Positions 56,663 to 64,000 of a stretch of 64,000 bases of DNA are shown here, piece after piece. The stretch spans positions 1 through 64,000 of the forward strand of contig JAAYRK010000017.1 of assembly GCA_012518815.1 (NCBI GenBank). Direction: 5' to 3'. Made by a program: the position numbers and the translations under genes. The notes beneath the pieces were generated by a model. The model made no database searches. It was not told the origin of the DNA and saw nothing but the letters and a program-made list of their open reading frames with translations. Numbering within the stretch: the stretch's first letter is position 1; every line of letters begins with the position of its first letter. This stretch comes from Candidatus Epulonipiscium sp. GTDB taxonomy: Bacteria > Bacillota > Clostridia > Lachnospirales > Defluviitaleaceae.

Positions 56663-57280
56663 TTAGTAAACCTGTATGCTTTTTAAGAAAATATTGGATT
56701 GACTTTTTAAATGTTTAAGATCTTCGTTATTTCTAGTTAATAAAAAAATCTCGTTACCGCAATAAATACATCTTAACTTTACTTTATTAGTCAAAAGATC
56801 CATTTCAATTTTATTGCTTCCACATTCACAATTTATTTTGCCCAATTCAGCTAAATCATGAATATAATTAATACTTTCAATGGCAACTTCAATATTATTG
56901 CATAAATTAGAAATTCCCATTTCTTTTAAAATTTCATTTAAAGAATTCTCATGAGAATCCAATGCATTTCTAACCTGGCTATCATTTCCTATAAAGCCTA
57001 TTTTCATATTTTTCTTAGGACATTGTAGAATTTTTAAAGTATCTGAAAAAAATTGATTAATTTTATAAGTATAGGCATGTGTTTGGCTACATAAAAAGCA
57101 AGGAATAGATATCACTATTTGTTTATTAACTAAGGTAAGCCTAACAGAACTCTGAGAACACTTGCATACTATATGCTGTTCTTTTTTACCGGAAAAATCA
57201 AATAAAGATATAACATCAAAGCAAAAACTGCCACAGGATGCACATTGAAATACTATGGTTTGCATTTCATTTATCAACAT
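56663..57280 (-). CDS. Cysteine-rich multi-zinc-ribbon protein, unknown function
   Basis: 205 residues from ATG 57280 (AGGTG, 6 bases); a GTG at 57289 is possible. Five cysteine pairs are visible: FQCASCGSF, IVCKCS, IPCFLCSQ (N-terminal half) and NCECGSN, RCIYCGNE (C-terminal half), with a middle region without cysteines (about 90-145). The pairs suggest two or more zinc ribbons. No enzyme motif. Homologues seem confined to Clostridia; I know no function. It lies between degV and the LysM gene. Confidence 0.75.
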   Translation of the reverse strand: MLINEMQTIVFQCASCGSFCFDVISLFDFSGKKEQHIVCKCSQSSVRLTLVNKQIVISIPCFLCSQTHAYTYKINQFFSDTLKILQCPKKNMKIGFIGNDSQVRNALDSHENSLNEILKEMGISNLCNNIEVAIESINYIHDLAELGKINCECGSNKIEMDLLTNKVKLRCIYCGNEIFLLTRNNEDLKHLKSQSNIFLKSIQVY

Positions 57281-57370
57281 CCCTATCACCTACCTTTTAT
57301 AATTAATTCTTCAAATATTATTGAATTCCTTCTTAGGTGATAGAAATTTGTATTAACAGAATGTCTTCTG

Positions 57371-58207
57371 TCAAAATGCAATTACCAGACCTCCCTCATT
57401 AGCATAGGAGGAACTTAATCCTTTCATTTCTACAATAATAATATCTTTAAATTTATATTTTTTCATTACTTCTTCTTTGAATTGCAAAGCCCTTTCGATA
57501 CAATTACAATGAGCAATTCCTAGAATCTTTTCTTCTAGATTTTTACCTTCTTCTCCAATAATATCTACTAATTTATTAAAAGCCCTTTTATATCCTCTTA
57601 CTTTCTCAACTAGCTTAATAGTACCTTCCTCCGTTGCACCCATTATTGGTTTTATAGATAAAACAGAGGCTAGTTTTGCAATTATAGGATTTAATCGTCC
57701 TGCCTTGGCTAAATTGTCTAAGCTCTCTAATAAAAAGAATGTTTTCATTTCTTTAATATAATTATTAACTCTTTTAACTATCTCCATTTCTCCAATGTTT
57801 AATTTTGATAATTCATGTATTTTTAAACTAATAAGAGTTTCTCCCGAAGCTGCACTACGGGAATCAAAAATGTGAATAAACTTATTTGTAACTTCTTCTA
57901 AAAACATATCTTTCGCCAATACTGCACTATTATAAGTTCCGCTTATTGCTGAAGATAAAGTTACCACAAAAGTACTTTCTTTCCCTTCATAGCTTTTCAT
58001 AAATTGTTCTGGAGAAGGACATGCTGTTTTAGGCGAAACTTCGCAATTTTTCATTTCACGAAGGTATTCTTTTATATCTAAACTTTCATCGTCTATATAT
58101 ATTTTGTCTCCTAATTGAAGAGTTAACGGTACTATTTCGATATTCATTTCTTTTTTCATTTCATCAGTTAAATCACAGCTGCTGTCTGCAACAATTTTAA
58201 TTTCCAT
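57371..58207 (-). CDS. DegV-family fatty-acid-binding protein
   Basis: 278 residues: KIVADSSCDLT at the start, the phosphate/carboxylate loops SPKTACPSPEQF (about 56) and VTLSSAISGTYNSA (about 82), and DSRSAASGET. DegV/FakB proteins bind a fatty acid and present it to the FakA kinase; fakA is not in the window. AGGAGG precedes ATG. A small hairpin (ACAGAA / TTCTGT near 57356-57371) may end it. Confidence 0.93.
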   Translation of the reverse strand: MEIKIVADSSCDLTDEMKKEMNIEIVPLTLQLGDKIYIDDESLDIKEYLREMKNCEVSPKTACPSPEQFMKSYEGKESTFVVTLSSAISGTYNSAVLAKDMFLEEVTNKFIHIFDSRSAASGETLISLKIHELSKLNIGEMEIVKRVNNYIKEMKTFFLLESLDNLAKAGRLNPIIAKLASVLSIKPIMGATEEGTIKLVEKVRGYKRAFNKLVDIIGEEGKNLEEKILGIAHCNCIERALQFKEEVMKKYKFKDIIIVEMKGLSSSYANEGGLVIAF

Positions 58208-58449
58208 TAAATTTCCTCCTAATAATTATTATATTTTTATATTAATAGAATTAACTTAATAGTGCAAGTATATATATCTTGAAAACTAAAAAAATAATAA
58301 GTAGTAATTAATACTCTATTATGTATATCATAAGGTGTTTTTCTCTTGACTATAATATTCATAACTAAATAGGGATTATCACATATTAGTATTATTTTTC
58401 ATAGATTAAAATATATTCCTAGTAATATCTTTAAGGAGGTGACCTTCCA

Positions 58450-58569
58450 ATGGTAGATTCTCAATCTAGATTCTTTAAGAATGATTTATTATTATGGATA
58501 ATTATTATTATCTTATTCATCCCATACTTTGGCAGAAGAGGCTTTTGGGGACATGAAAAAGACAATTAA
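58450..58569 (+). CDS. 39-residue hydrophobic peptide
   Basis: Short gene with an exceptionally strong ribosome site (AAGGAGGTGA, 7 bases before ATG). The peptide has a polar start (MVDSQSRFFKND), one membrane segment (LLLWIIIIILFIPYF) and a basic, aromatic end (GRRGFWGHEKDN). No family recognised. Similar tiny membrane peptides in spore formers are often missed by gene callers. It stands alone between degV (divergent) and a ferredoxin gene. Confidence 0.65.
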   Translation: MVDSQSRFFKNDLLLWIIIIILFIPYFGRRGFWGHEKDN

Positions 58570-58705
58570 ACTTAAATATTAACTCTATCTATAGCAATCA
58601 ATCTAATAAAAATCCCTTTTAAAACAAGCAAAAATTAATTAGAATAATAGTATATCCTTTTGGATAAAATATGAAATAAATCTTATTAGAAGAAAGGGGA
58701 TTAAG

Positions 58706-58897
58706 ATGATAGCAAAGATTGATAGAGATGGTTGTATTGGCTGTGGAACTTGCCCAGGAGTATGTCCCGAAGTATTTAGAATGGATGATGACGGTCTAGC
58801 AGAAGTATATGTGGATGAAGTCCCAGAAGAAGCAAAAGATTCCGCTATTCAAGCACAAGAAGAATGCCCTGTATCTGTAATTACTGTTGAAGAATAA
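58706..58897 (+). CDS. Ferredoxin, single [4Fe-4S] cluster
   Basis: 63 residues: DGCIGCGTCPGVCPEVF gives three ligands and the late CPVSVI gives the fourth; the second cluster of clostridial 2[4Fe-4S] ferredoxins is absent. Acidic overall, as for an electron carrier. GAAAGGGG precedes ATG. Monocistronic, with a strong terminator. Confidence 0.93.
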   Translation: MIAKIDRDGCIGCGTCPGVCPEVFRMDDDGLAEVYVDEVPEEAKDSAIQAQEECPVSVITVEE

Positions 58898-58931
58898 AAT
58901 TAATCTTGTAACAATAGAAAAATTATAAGCT

Positions 58932-58975
58932 AAAAATGAGTGTTTTAAGGTAGTTTTTAAAACACTCATTTTTTA
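58932..58975 (+). terminator. Rho-independent terminator after the ferredoxin gene
   Basis: Fourteen-pair stem AATGAGTGTTTTAA / TTAAAACACTCATT with an eight-base loop and a T run. Confidence 0.9.
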
Positions 58976-59081
58976 TGCAATAAAATCTATCTTAACCAAT
59001 TAAGCGGTTCTATTATTTAAATACTTAAAATAAAATATATAAGTCTAACTATGACTTTTATCATTATAGGAGGTGAATACT

Positions 59082-59945
59082 ATTAAAAAACTATTTTATA
59101 GTATTATATTTATTAGTATAATCCTATATATTATGCAGCCAAACAAACCTGATATTGCTAGATACGAAACTTTTGATGACACTCCTTTAATTACTGTTAA
59201 TTATGATGAAACAGTAATTGCAAGTGCTCAAAACTATCCTTATCTATATGCAAAAGGAGGTATTGTATTAAAACGCACCTTATATCAATGGCAAGTTGGT
59301 GAAGATGTCTTGCAAATTAAGAAAGCTCTAAAAAAAATAGGTTATCCCATTAATACAAGTTCTTATATTTTTGATAATAACATGAAAGATATTGTTATGC
59401 AATTTCAATCAGAACATGATTTAAACACTGATGGAATTGTTGGTAAATCAACAGTCAATGCCATTAATAAAATCCTAATTGAAAATAAAATGACTTCTCC
59501 TGTTATTAATACTGTAGTAACCAACGCTCCTACTAGTGGATATTGGATTACAATTAATAAATCTTCTAATACACTCACATTGCTAAAAGGCAAGCAAGTC
59601 ATTGAAAAATTTCCTGTAGCTACAGGAAAAGAGCCAAAACTTACTCCTGAAGGCAAATGGGTAATAAATAATAAAGTAGTTAATCCTGCCTGGAAAAATA
59701 TCAAAGGAGGAGTGCCTGAAAATCCCTTAGGATATAGATGGATGGGACTTAATATTGGCGACGGATATATCTATGGAATTCACGGCACAAATAATGAAAG
59801 AAGCATTGGATACTTTGTTTCAAAAGGATGTATTAGAATGGATAATAATGATGTTGACAAACTATTTACTCTAGTAAAAAATGGAACACCTGTATGGATT
59901 GGCAGTCAAAAGCAACTTAGCCAATGGGGCTTTATCGTAAAATAA
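59082..59945 (+). CDS. L,D-transpeptidase (YkuD) with peptidoglycan-binding domain, probable ATT start
   Basis: Cross-links peptidoglycan or attaches to it. An N-terminal membrane/signal segment (LFYSIIFISIILYIM), a PG_binding_1 domain (about 75-135; GEDVLQIKKALKKIGY, DGIVGKSTVNAI), then a YkuD domain (about 150-285) with HGTNN and the catalytic Cys in SKGCIRM, the same form as in B. subtilis YkuD. The AGGAGGTGA site is eight bases from ATT 59082, while the only standard start, GTG 59073, is part of that site. I therefore take ATT as the likely start. No terminator is visible before the convergent phosphodiesterase gene. Confidence 0.88.
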   Translation: MKKLFYSIIFISIILYIMQPNKPDIARYETFDDTPLITVNYDETVIASAQNYPYLYAKGGIVLKRTLYQWQVGEDVLQIKKALKKIGYPINTSSYIFDNNMKDIVMQFQSEHDLNTDGIVGKSTVNAINKILIENKMTSPVINTVVTNAPTSGYWITINKSSNTLTLLKGKQVIEKFPVATGKEPKLTPEGKWVINNKVVNPAWKNIKGGVPENPLGYRWMGLNIGDGYIYGIHGTNNERSIGYFVSKGCIRMDNNDVDKLFTLVKNGTPVWIGSQKQLSQWGFIVK

Positions 59946-59970
59946 ATAATCTAAAAGCTTAATTACTATT

Positions 59971-60516
59971 TTAATCTAATAATATTTCTTTAAATATATT
60001 TCCTTCTAAATCTTTAATTCTAAATATCTTATCTTCCAATATTCCATAGGAATTAGGGCTATCTTCTTTAGGTAAAGTAATCGACCCTGGATTAATTATA
60101 TAAATATCATTGACTTTCTTTGCCACTGGTATATGAGTATGACCATAGATAAAAACATCTCCTTGGCTAAGCTTTGGAAGATTATCTTCATTATAAATAT
60201 GCCCATGACTTATAAATAATCTTCTATTATCATATAAAATATTAGAATAACTAGACATAATAGGATAATCCAACACCATTGCATCTACTTCGCTATCACA
60301 ATTTCCCCTTATGGCTATTATTTTATCTTTCATTTTATTTAGTAAGTTTATTACTTCTTGGGGATTATATTCTTTTGGCAGTGGATTTCTCGCTCCATGA
60401 TATAGCTGATCTCCTAATATTACTAAATAATCTGCACTTTCTTTATTAAAAATATCTATAGCCTTTTTTGCATAAAAGGCAGAACCATGAATGTCAGATA
60501 CAAAAAATAACTTCAT
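59971..60516 (-). CDS. yfcE: YfcE-type metallophosphoesterase
   Basis: 181 residues with the calcineurin-like metal motifs SDIHGS (7-12), LGDQLYHG (about 35), RGNCDSEVD (about 70), SHGHIY (about 103) and YGHTHIP (about 124). E. coli YfcE hydrolyses phosphodiester model substrates; the natural substrate is not known. AGGAGG precedes ATG. The gene is convergent with the L,D-transpeptidase. Confidence 0.92.
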   Translation of the reverse strand: MKLFFVSDIHGSAFYAKKAIDIFNKESADYLVILGDQLYHGARNPLPKEYNPQEVINLLNKMKDKIIAIRGNCDSEVDAMVLDYPIMSSYSNILYDNRRLFISHGHIYNEDNLPKLSQGDVFIYGHTHIPVAKKVNDIYIINPGSITLPKEDSPNSYGILEDKIFRIKDLEGNIFKEILLD

Positions 60517-60565
60517 TTTTATATTCCTCCTAAAAACAATCTTTATACTTTTATATTTTTACCTT

Positions 60566-61591
60566 TTAAATAATTATATACAAAATCACTAAACTAGCAA
60601 AACAATCCTCTGAATTTCTCAGAGGATTGTTGATTTTTGTTATTTGCTTCTTAGGAACGGTTTCAATTTTTCCATTTTCCCTTTTAATCCTGTATTGATT
60701 TTGCTCAAATCCGGCTAACTGAAAAGGATTAAGAGATAAGTCTTCAATAATAGCTACTTTCTCTCCAGTTTTTATATCCTTGCCTTCAGCTAAAACAAAA
60801 TGTTGGTATTTTTCATTCCAATAATAAGTTTGAAGGACTTCTTTTGAACTTATTAATTGAAAATCATCTTCTTTTGGTAATTCCTTGATATTAGCCATCT
60901 TTGATTTATAATAAAATTGATTTTCTAATACTCTAATTACAGGATAAGGACCATTTTCCCATTTTATTGTTGATTTCTCTTCTACTTTAAGCCATAAAGG
61001 ATCAAGTTTTTGTGGGTTATCCCACATTTCATTCCAATAAGCAAGATAATCTTCAATAAGAGAAAGAACCATATCAAACTGTCCATTCTCCCAAAGATAA
61101 GCCCTTATATATGTACCTTTTTCAAAAGCTCCTAACATTTGATCAACAAATTCTCTAACTACAATAAGTTTTTTACCTTTTGAACCTATAGATATTAATT
61201 GAATATCTTTTATATCAAAAAATTCATCTACTAAATCAAGATATTTATAATCGCCTTCTTCATCTTCTTGATAAACTGCAATAATTGATTTTTTGGGTGT
61301 AAAACTAATATACATCATTAATTCTTCTTTAGAATCTCCCAATAAATCTACCTTGTTAATATTTAAATCAATGCTATCTTTTTTATCATTCCACTGTGAA
61401 TAATTTATATCCTTTAATACAATTTCTAAAATTTTATTTTTACTAGTGATTAAATCAATTCCTTCGATATAATCATTAATCCATTTGGCCTTTAATGTTC
61501 TGTTTGCTTCAGCCTTATTAATAATAAAAAAAATAACAAGCACTGCTAATAAAAGCAAAGCAATAAAGATATTTTTTCTATGCCTTTGCAT
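60566..61591 (-). CDS. Single-pass membrane protein of unknown function
   Basis: 341 residues from ATG 61591 (GGGGG, 7 bases). A basic start (MQRHRKN), one membrane segment (about 8-24), then an outer domain of about 300 residues rich in Lys, Asp, Trp and Tyr, without cysteine pairs; it has repeated strand-like pieces (DSIDLNINKVDLLGDSKEEL, ISIGSKGKKLIVV) typical of surface beta proteins. The last 20 residues are read through a hairpin at 60602-60630, so the original stop may have been lost. Function not recognised. Confidence 0.75.
   Translation of the reverse strand: MQRHRKNIFIALLLLAVLVIFFIINKAEANRTLKAKWINDYIEGIDLITSKNKILEIVLKDINYSQWNDKKDSIDLNINKVDLLGDSKEELMMYISFTPKKSIIAVYQEDEEGDYKYLDLVDEFFDIKDIQLISIGSKGKKLIVVREFVDQMLGAFEKGTYIRAYLWENGQFDMVLSLIEDYLAYWNEMWDNPQKLDPLWLKVEEKSTIKWENGPYPVIRVLENQFYYKSKMANIKELPKEDDFQLISSKEVLQTYYWNEKYQHFVLAEGKDIKTGEKVAIIEDLSLNPFQLAGFEQNQYRIKRENGKIETVPKKQITKINNPLRNSEDCFASLVILYIII
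60597..60630 (-). terminator. Weak terminator-like hairpin inside the 3' end of the membrane protein gene
   Basis: Twelve-pair stem ACAATCCTCTGA / TCAGAGGATTGT followed by only four T on minus. It lies inside the reading frame, 30 bases before the stop. Confidence 0.55.
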
Positions 61592-61694
61592 GTTTTTCCC
61601 CCATAATAAAATGCTTGATTTATTTATATGAGGAATCAAATAAAAAAATGTCTATATAAAAATAGACATTTCTAAAACATAATTAATATACTTT

Positions 61695-62123
61695 TTAATC
61701 TCTTTTAAGATGATGTCTTAAATGCATTTTAGAATTATAATTTGTTTTTTTAATATCTAATATATCCTCTTTATCTTTATCATCATTTAAACTACTAAAC
61801 TCACTAAGATTGTTCTTTAGTTTAAGGGTACATTCTTTGCAAAATCTTCCGGTATTTATGTCTGCACCACATGATTCACAAGTTAACCAGCCTACAGAAC
61901 CGTCAACAACTTCTAAGCGTTCTTCCCTTAAAAACTTAGTAATTTTTTTAACTGAAACTCCTGTTTGCTTAGAAACTTCAGTAATTGTAGCTTTAGGGTG
62001 GTCATATATATATTCTTTTACTTTTTCAAAATCCTTTTCATCTTGTTGAATACATTCGTAACATATAGGTTTTCCTATATAATTAAATAATTTGCCACAT
62101 CTTATACAATTCCTAACCTGCAT
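61695..62123 (-). CDS. Flagellar-operon-type zinc protein (TIGR03826 / YvyF-like)
   Basis: 142 residues. N-terminal zinc ribbon (NCIRCGKLF...CYEC), a helix-turn-helix-like middle (TITEVSKQTGVSVKKITKFLREERL, about 46-70), a second ribbon (CESCGADI...FCKEC, about 82-98) and a charged tail. Homologues such as B. subtilis YvyF sit in flagellar operons and are involved in late flagellar control, but no flagellar gene is near here. AGGGGTGA precedes ATG. Confidence 0.82.
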   Translation of the reverse strand: MQVRNCIRCGKLFNYIGKPICYECIQQDEKDFEKVKEYIYDHPKATITEVSKQTGVSVKKITKFLREERLEVVDGSVGWLTCESCGADINTGRFCKECTLKLKNNLSEFSSLNDDKDKEDILDIKKTNYNSKMHLRHHLKRD

Positions 62124-62193
62124 AACATCACCCCTCTTTATTATAACACATAATAAAGAAATGTTTAATGATTTGACATAATTTAAAAAGTTT

Positions 62194-63210
62194 TTATCTT
62201 ATTTTTGCAGGTAATCCAACCTTCTTTTGAACTTTTCTTAAAGTTTTAGTTGCAATATAAGATGCTTTTTCAGCATTATTCTTAATTATAGAATCAATAT
62301 AGCTTTTATCTTTTTCTAATTGATAAAATCTCTCTTGTATAGGCCTTAATTCTTCTACAACTACTTCAGCAACTTTTGATTTTAATTCCCCATAGCCCAA
62401 GCTAGAAAATCTTTCTACTGTTTCTTCAACAGGCTCTTCTGTAATACTGCAATAAATATTTAATAAGTTTTTAATTCCTGGCTGATTATCATTATATGAT
62501 ATTTTAGCTTCTGAATCGGTTACAGCCCTTTTTAACTTTCTTACAATTGTATCAGGAGAGTCTAAAAGACTAATATATGCATTTTCATTTTCATCAGACT
62601 TAGACATTTTTTTAGTAGGCTCCTGTAAACTCATAATTCTTGCCCCTACTTTAGGAAAGTATGCCTCAGGAACTGTAAAGGTTTCCCCATAAAGATTATT
62701 AAATCTAATTGCAATATCCCTAGTAAGCTCTAAGTGTTGATTTTGGTCATTGCCTACAGGTACTAAATTCGCTTGATAAAGAAGAATATCCGCTGCCATA
62801 AGGACAGGATAGGTAAACAAACCAGCATTAATATTTTCGCTATGCTTTTGGGACTTTTCTTTAAATTGTGTCATACGGTTTAATTCGCCCATATAAGTAA
62901 AGCAATTAAGAATCCAAGCTAATTCTGCATGGGCATTAACATGAGACTGATAATATATGATATTTTCTTCAGGATCCAAACCTGCGGCAATATATAACAT
63001 TAAAACTTCCCTAGAACGCTTTCTTAATTCTGCAGGATTTTGCCTAACAGTTAAAGCATGAAGGTCTACAATACAAAATACGCAATTATATTCATCTTGA
63101 AGCTTAGTCCAATTTTTTAATGCTCCTAAGTAATTTCCTAAAGTTATATTTCCTGAAGGCTGCATTCCACTAAAAATAACCTTCTTTTCTTTTTGATTAT
63201 CTGCAGTCAT
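62194..63210 (-). CDS. trpS: Tryptophanyl-tRNA synthetase
   Basis: Class-I synthetase, 338 residues. SGMQPSGNITLGNYLGA (about 14-30; the HIGH equivalent), VGNDQNQHLELTRDIA (about 153), and KKMSKSDEN (about 201). GAGGTG precedes ATG. It follows trpP on the same strand, so a T-box read-through would raise both uptake and charging of tryptophan. Confidence 0.97.
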   Translation of the reverse strand: MTADNQKEKKVIFSGMQPSGNITLGNYLGALKNWTKLQDEYNCVFCIVDLHALTVRQNPAELRKRSREVLMLYIAAGLDPEENIIYYQSHVNAHAELAWILNCFTYMGELNRMTQFKEKSQKHSENINAGLFTYPVLMAADILLYQANLVPVGNDQNQHLELTRDIAIRFNNLYGETFTVPEAYFPKVGARIMSLQEPTKKMSKSDENENAYISLLDSPDTIVRKLKRAVTDSEAKISYNDNQPGIKNLLNIYCSITEEPVEETVERFSSLGYGELKSKVAEVVVEELRPIQERFYQLEKDKSYIDSIIKNNAEKASYIATKTLRKVQKKVGLPAKIR

Positions 63211-63299
63211 TTGTTTTCACCTCATTTGTTTTATAGGACTTCACTTAAATAAGTATATAATTTAAAAGTGAAAACATCAAGTAGTACTAAGCTCCATTA

Positions 63300-63833
63300 T
63301 TAATCAATTTTTTCTTGTGATTGTGATAATGTAAGTCTGCTTAATCCTGCACGAGTAATTATTTGATATAGCATTACAACAAAAATAACATTCCCAATGG
63401 ATGCAACAATTACACCAGTATATAATACAGCAAAAGGTCCAGGCAATCCAACTAACAAGAGTGCACTAGCTAAGAAAGTAGTTCCGCTTACAATTGTTCC
63501 AACAAATCCAACAACCCCCATCTTAACAGTTTCAGAAATGGATAGCTTTTTAAGGGCATAAATCATCAGTCCAACTACTATACCAGTAACACATTTATCA
63601 ATAATATTAGGAAGCTGGCCTCCTGGGAATTGTGTTGTCATGGCAGATATTAATCCACATACAATTGAAGTTGCAGCTAAATTAGTTGGATTAAAATTAA
63701 TAAATATAGCTAAAAACATCATAGATAATAAGAAATCTGGTTTAAGACCTGCAAATGTTCCTGGTACAATATAGTGTAAAATTGCTCCTATTGCTAATAA
63801 GATTGCTGACATAGTTAATTGTTTTACTTTCAT
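63300..63833 (-). CDS. trpP: Tryptophan transport protein TrpP
   Basis: 177 residues from ATG 63833 (AAAGGGG, 7 bases); the longer open frame runs into the T-box terminator. Mostly hydrophobic, with about five to six membrane segments, starting KQLTMSAILLAIGAILHYIVPG. It matches the TrpP family of substrate-specific components. Context (tryptophan T-box upstream, trpS downstream) supports tryptophan uptake. Confidence 0.9.
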   Translation of the reverse strand: MKVKQLTMSAILLAIGAILHYIVPGTFAGLKPDFLLSMMFLAIFINFNPTNLAATSIVCGLISAMTTQFPGGQLPNIIDKCVTGIVVGLMIYALKKLSISETVKMGVVGFVGTIVSGTTFLASALLLVGLPGPFAVLYTGVIVASIGNVIFVVMLYQIITRAGLSRLTLSQSQEKID

Positions 63834-63867
63834 TATAAATTCCCCTTTCATTTTTAAAATATAAAAT

Positions 63868-64000
63868 AAAAAAAGCACTTCATCCCTACTAAGGGACGAA
63901 ATGCTATTATTCCGCGGTACCACCCTGATTAGATAGTAAAACTATCTCACTCACCCAGATACGGAGTTGCTACTCGATATCCTGCTCCTGTAACGGGAAG
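63868..64000 (-). ncRNA. T-box riboswitch (3' part), upstream of trpP-trpS
   Basis: Read on minus: stem III AGATAGT / ACTATCT, the T-box AGGGTGGTACCGCGG (63926-63912), and the terminator AGCATTTCGTCCCT / AGGGATGAAGTGCT (63873-63905) with a long T run to 63868. The specifier loop lies beyond the window edge, so tRNA-Trp is inferred from the downstream genes. Uncharged tRNA would form the antiterminator and allow expression. Confidence 0.95.

Noticed and set aside
54312-57280. Asn/Gln-rich repeat region of the LysM protein as a tandem DNA repeat or prion-like element
   Set aside because: The repeats are irregular at DNA level and are a usual flexible linker in wall-binding proteins.
59780-59845. 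L,D-transpeptidase active site reads SKGCIRM rather than SHGCIRM
   Set aside because: It first looked like a lost histidine, but B. subtilis YkuD has the same SKGCIRM, so this is a normal variant.
61695-62123. YvyF-like gene as evidence of a flagellar operon here
   Set aside because: Neighbours are an unknown membrane protein and trpS; no flagellar gene is present in the window.
1-64000. CRISPR arrays, insertion sequences, phage genes, rRNA or tRNA genes
   Set aside because: Looked for regularly spaced repeats, transposase or integrase motifs and tRNA-like cloverleaves; none found.

Overview
The window is visibly AT-rich and gene-dense and reads as a chromosomal piece of a low-GC, anaerobic, spore-forming Firmicute (class Clostridia in the broad sense). 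Support for this: a Spo0E-type sporulation phosphatase, a flagellar-operon-type zinc protein, a PyrR attenuator, a guanine riboswitch, a tryptophan T-box, a zinc-type L31, the clostridial gene order rho / rpmE / DUF1385 / prmC / prfA, clostridial ferredoxins and an iron alcohol dehydrogenase. Nearly all genes lie on the minus strand. I see no transposase, phage gene, CRISPR array, rRNA or tRNA.

Layout by region. 1-1309: FAD oxidoreductase of the Rieske-tailed YhfW type, cut by the window edge. 1453-11539: amino-sugar / sialic-acid catabolism in three units: two sugar permeases + binding protein + 2-hydroxyacid dehydrogenase + N-acetylneuraminate lyase-like aldolase; nanE + RpiR regulator + ROK kinase; nagA + nagB. 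The transporter has no local ATPase and there is no sialidase. 11772-18692: glnS, a ferredoxin-like protein, azlCD, a secreted glycosidase-like protein and an iron alcohol dehydrogenase. 18859-31651: purine synthesis (purL, purD, purN, purM, purF, purE, purK), with a LysR / nitronate monooxygenase pair and a Spo0E-like gene between purL and purD. A promoter plus guanine riboswitch sits inside the cluster and drives purFMND. 31713-33335: two membrane proteins of unknown role. 33473-43182: complete UMP pathway in one operon, pyrB-pyrC-pyrF-carA-carB-pyrK-pyrD-pyrE, behind a PyrR-type leader. 43606-50246: an HscC-like Hsp70, a giant J-like/TPR protein and two paralogous membrane proteins. 50498-57280: prfA, prmC, DUF1385, rpmE, rho, LysM and zinc proteins. 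57371-64000: degV, a 39-residue membrane peptide, ferredoxin, L,D-transpeptidase, phosphodiesterase, a flagellar-type zinc protein, and trpP-trpS behind a T-box.

Two things stand out. First, the glutamine-using enzymes of nucleotide synthesis look eroded at their glutaminase sites: CarA lacks all three triad residues, PurL lacks the nucleophilic cysteine, and PurF has an altered glutamine loop although its cysteine is intact. This would fit use of free ammonia, as expected for an amino-acid fermenter, but is an inference from sequence. Second, the HscC / J-TPR / YcxB-like locus looks like a self-contained, poorly described chaperone system tied to the membrane. The pyr leader adds a third point: a short reading frame begins just after the PyrR hairpin and runs exactly through the terminator before pyrB.
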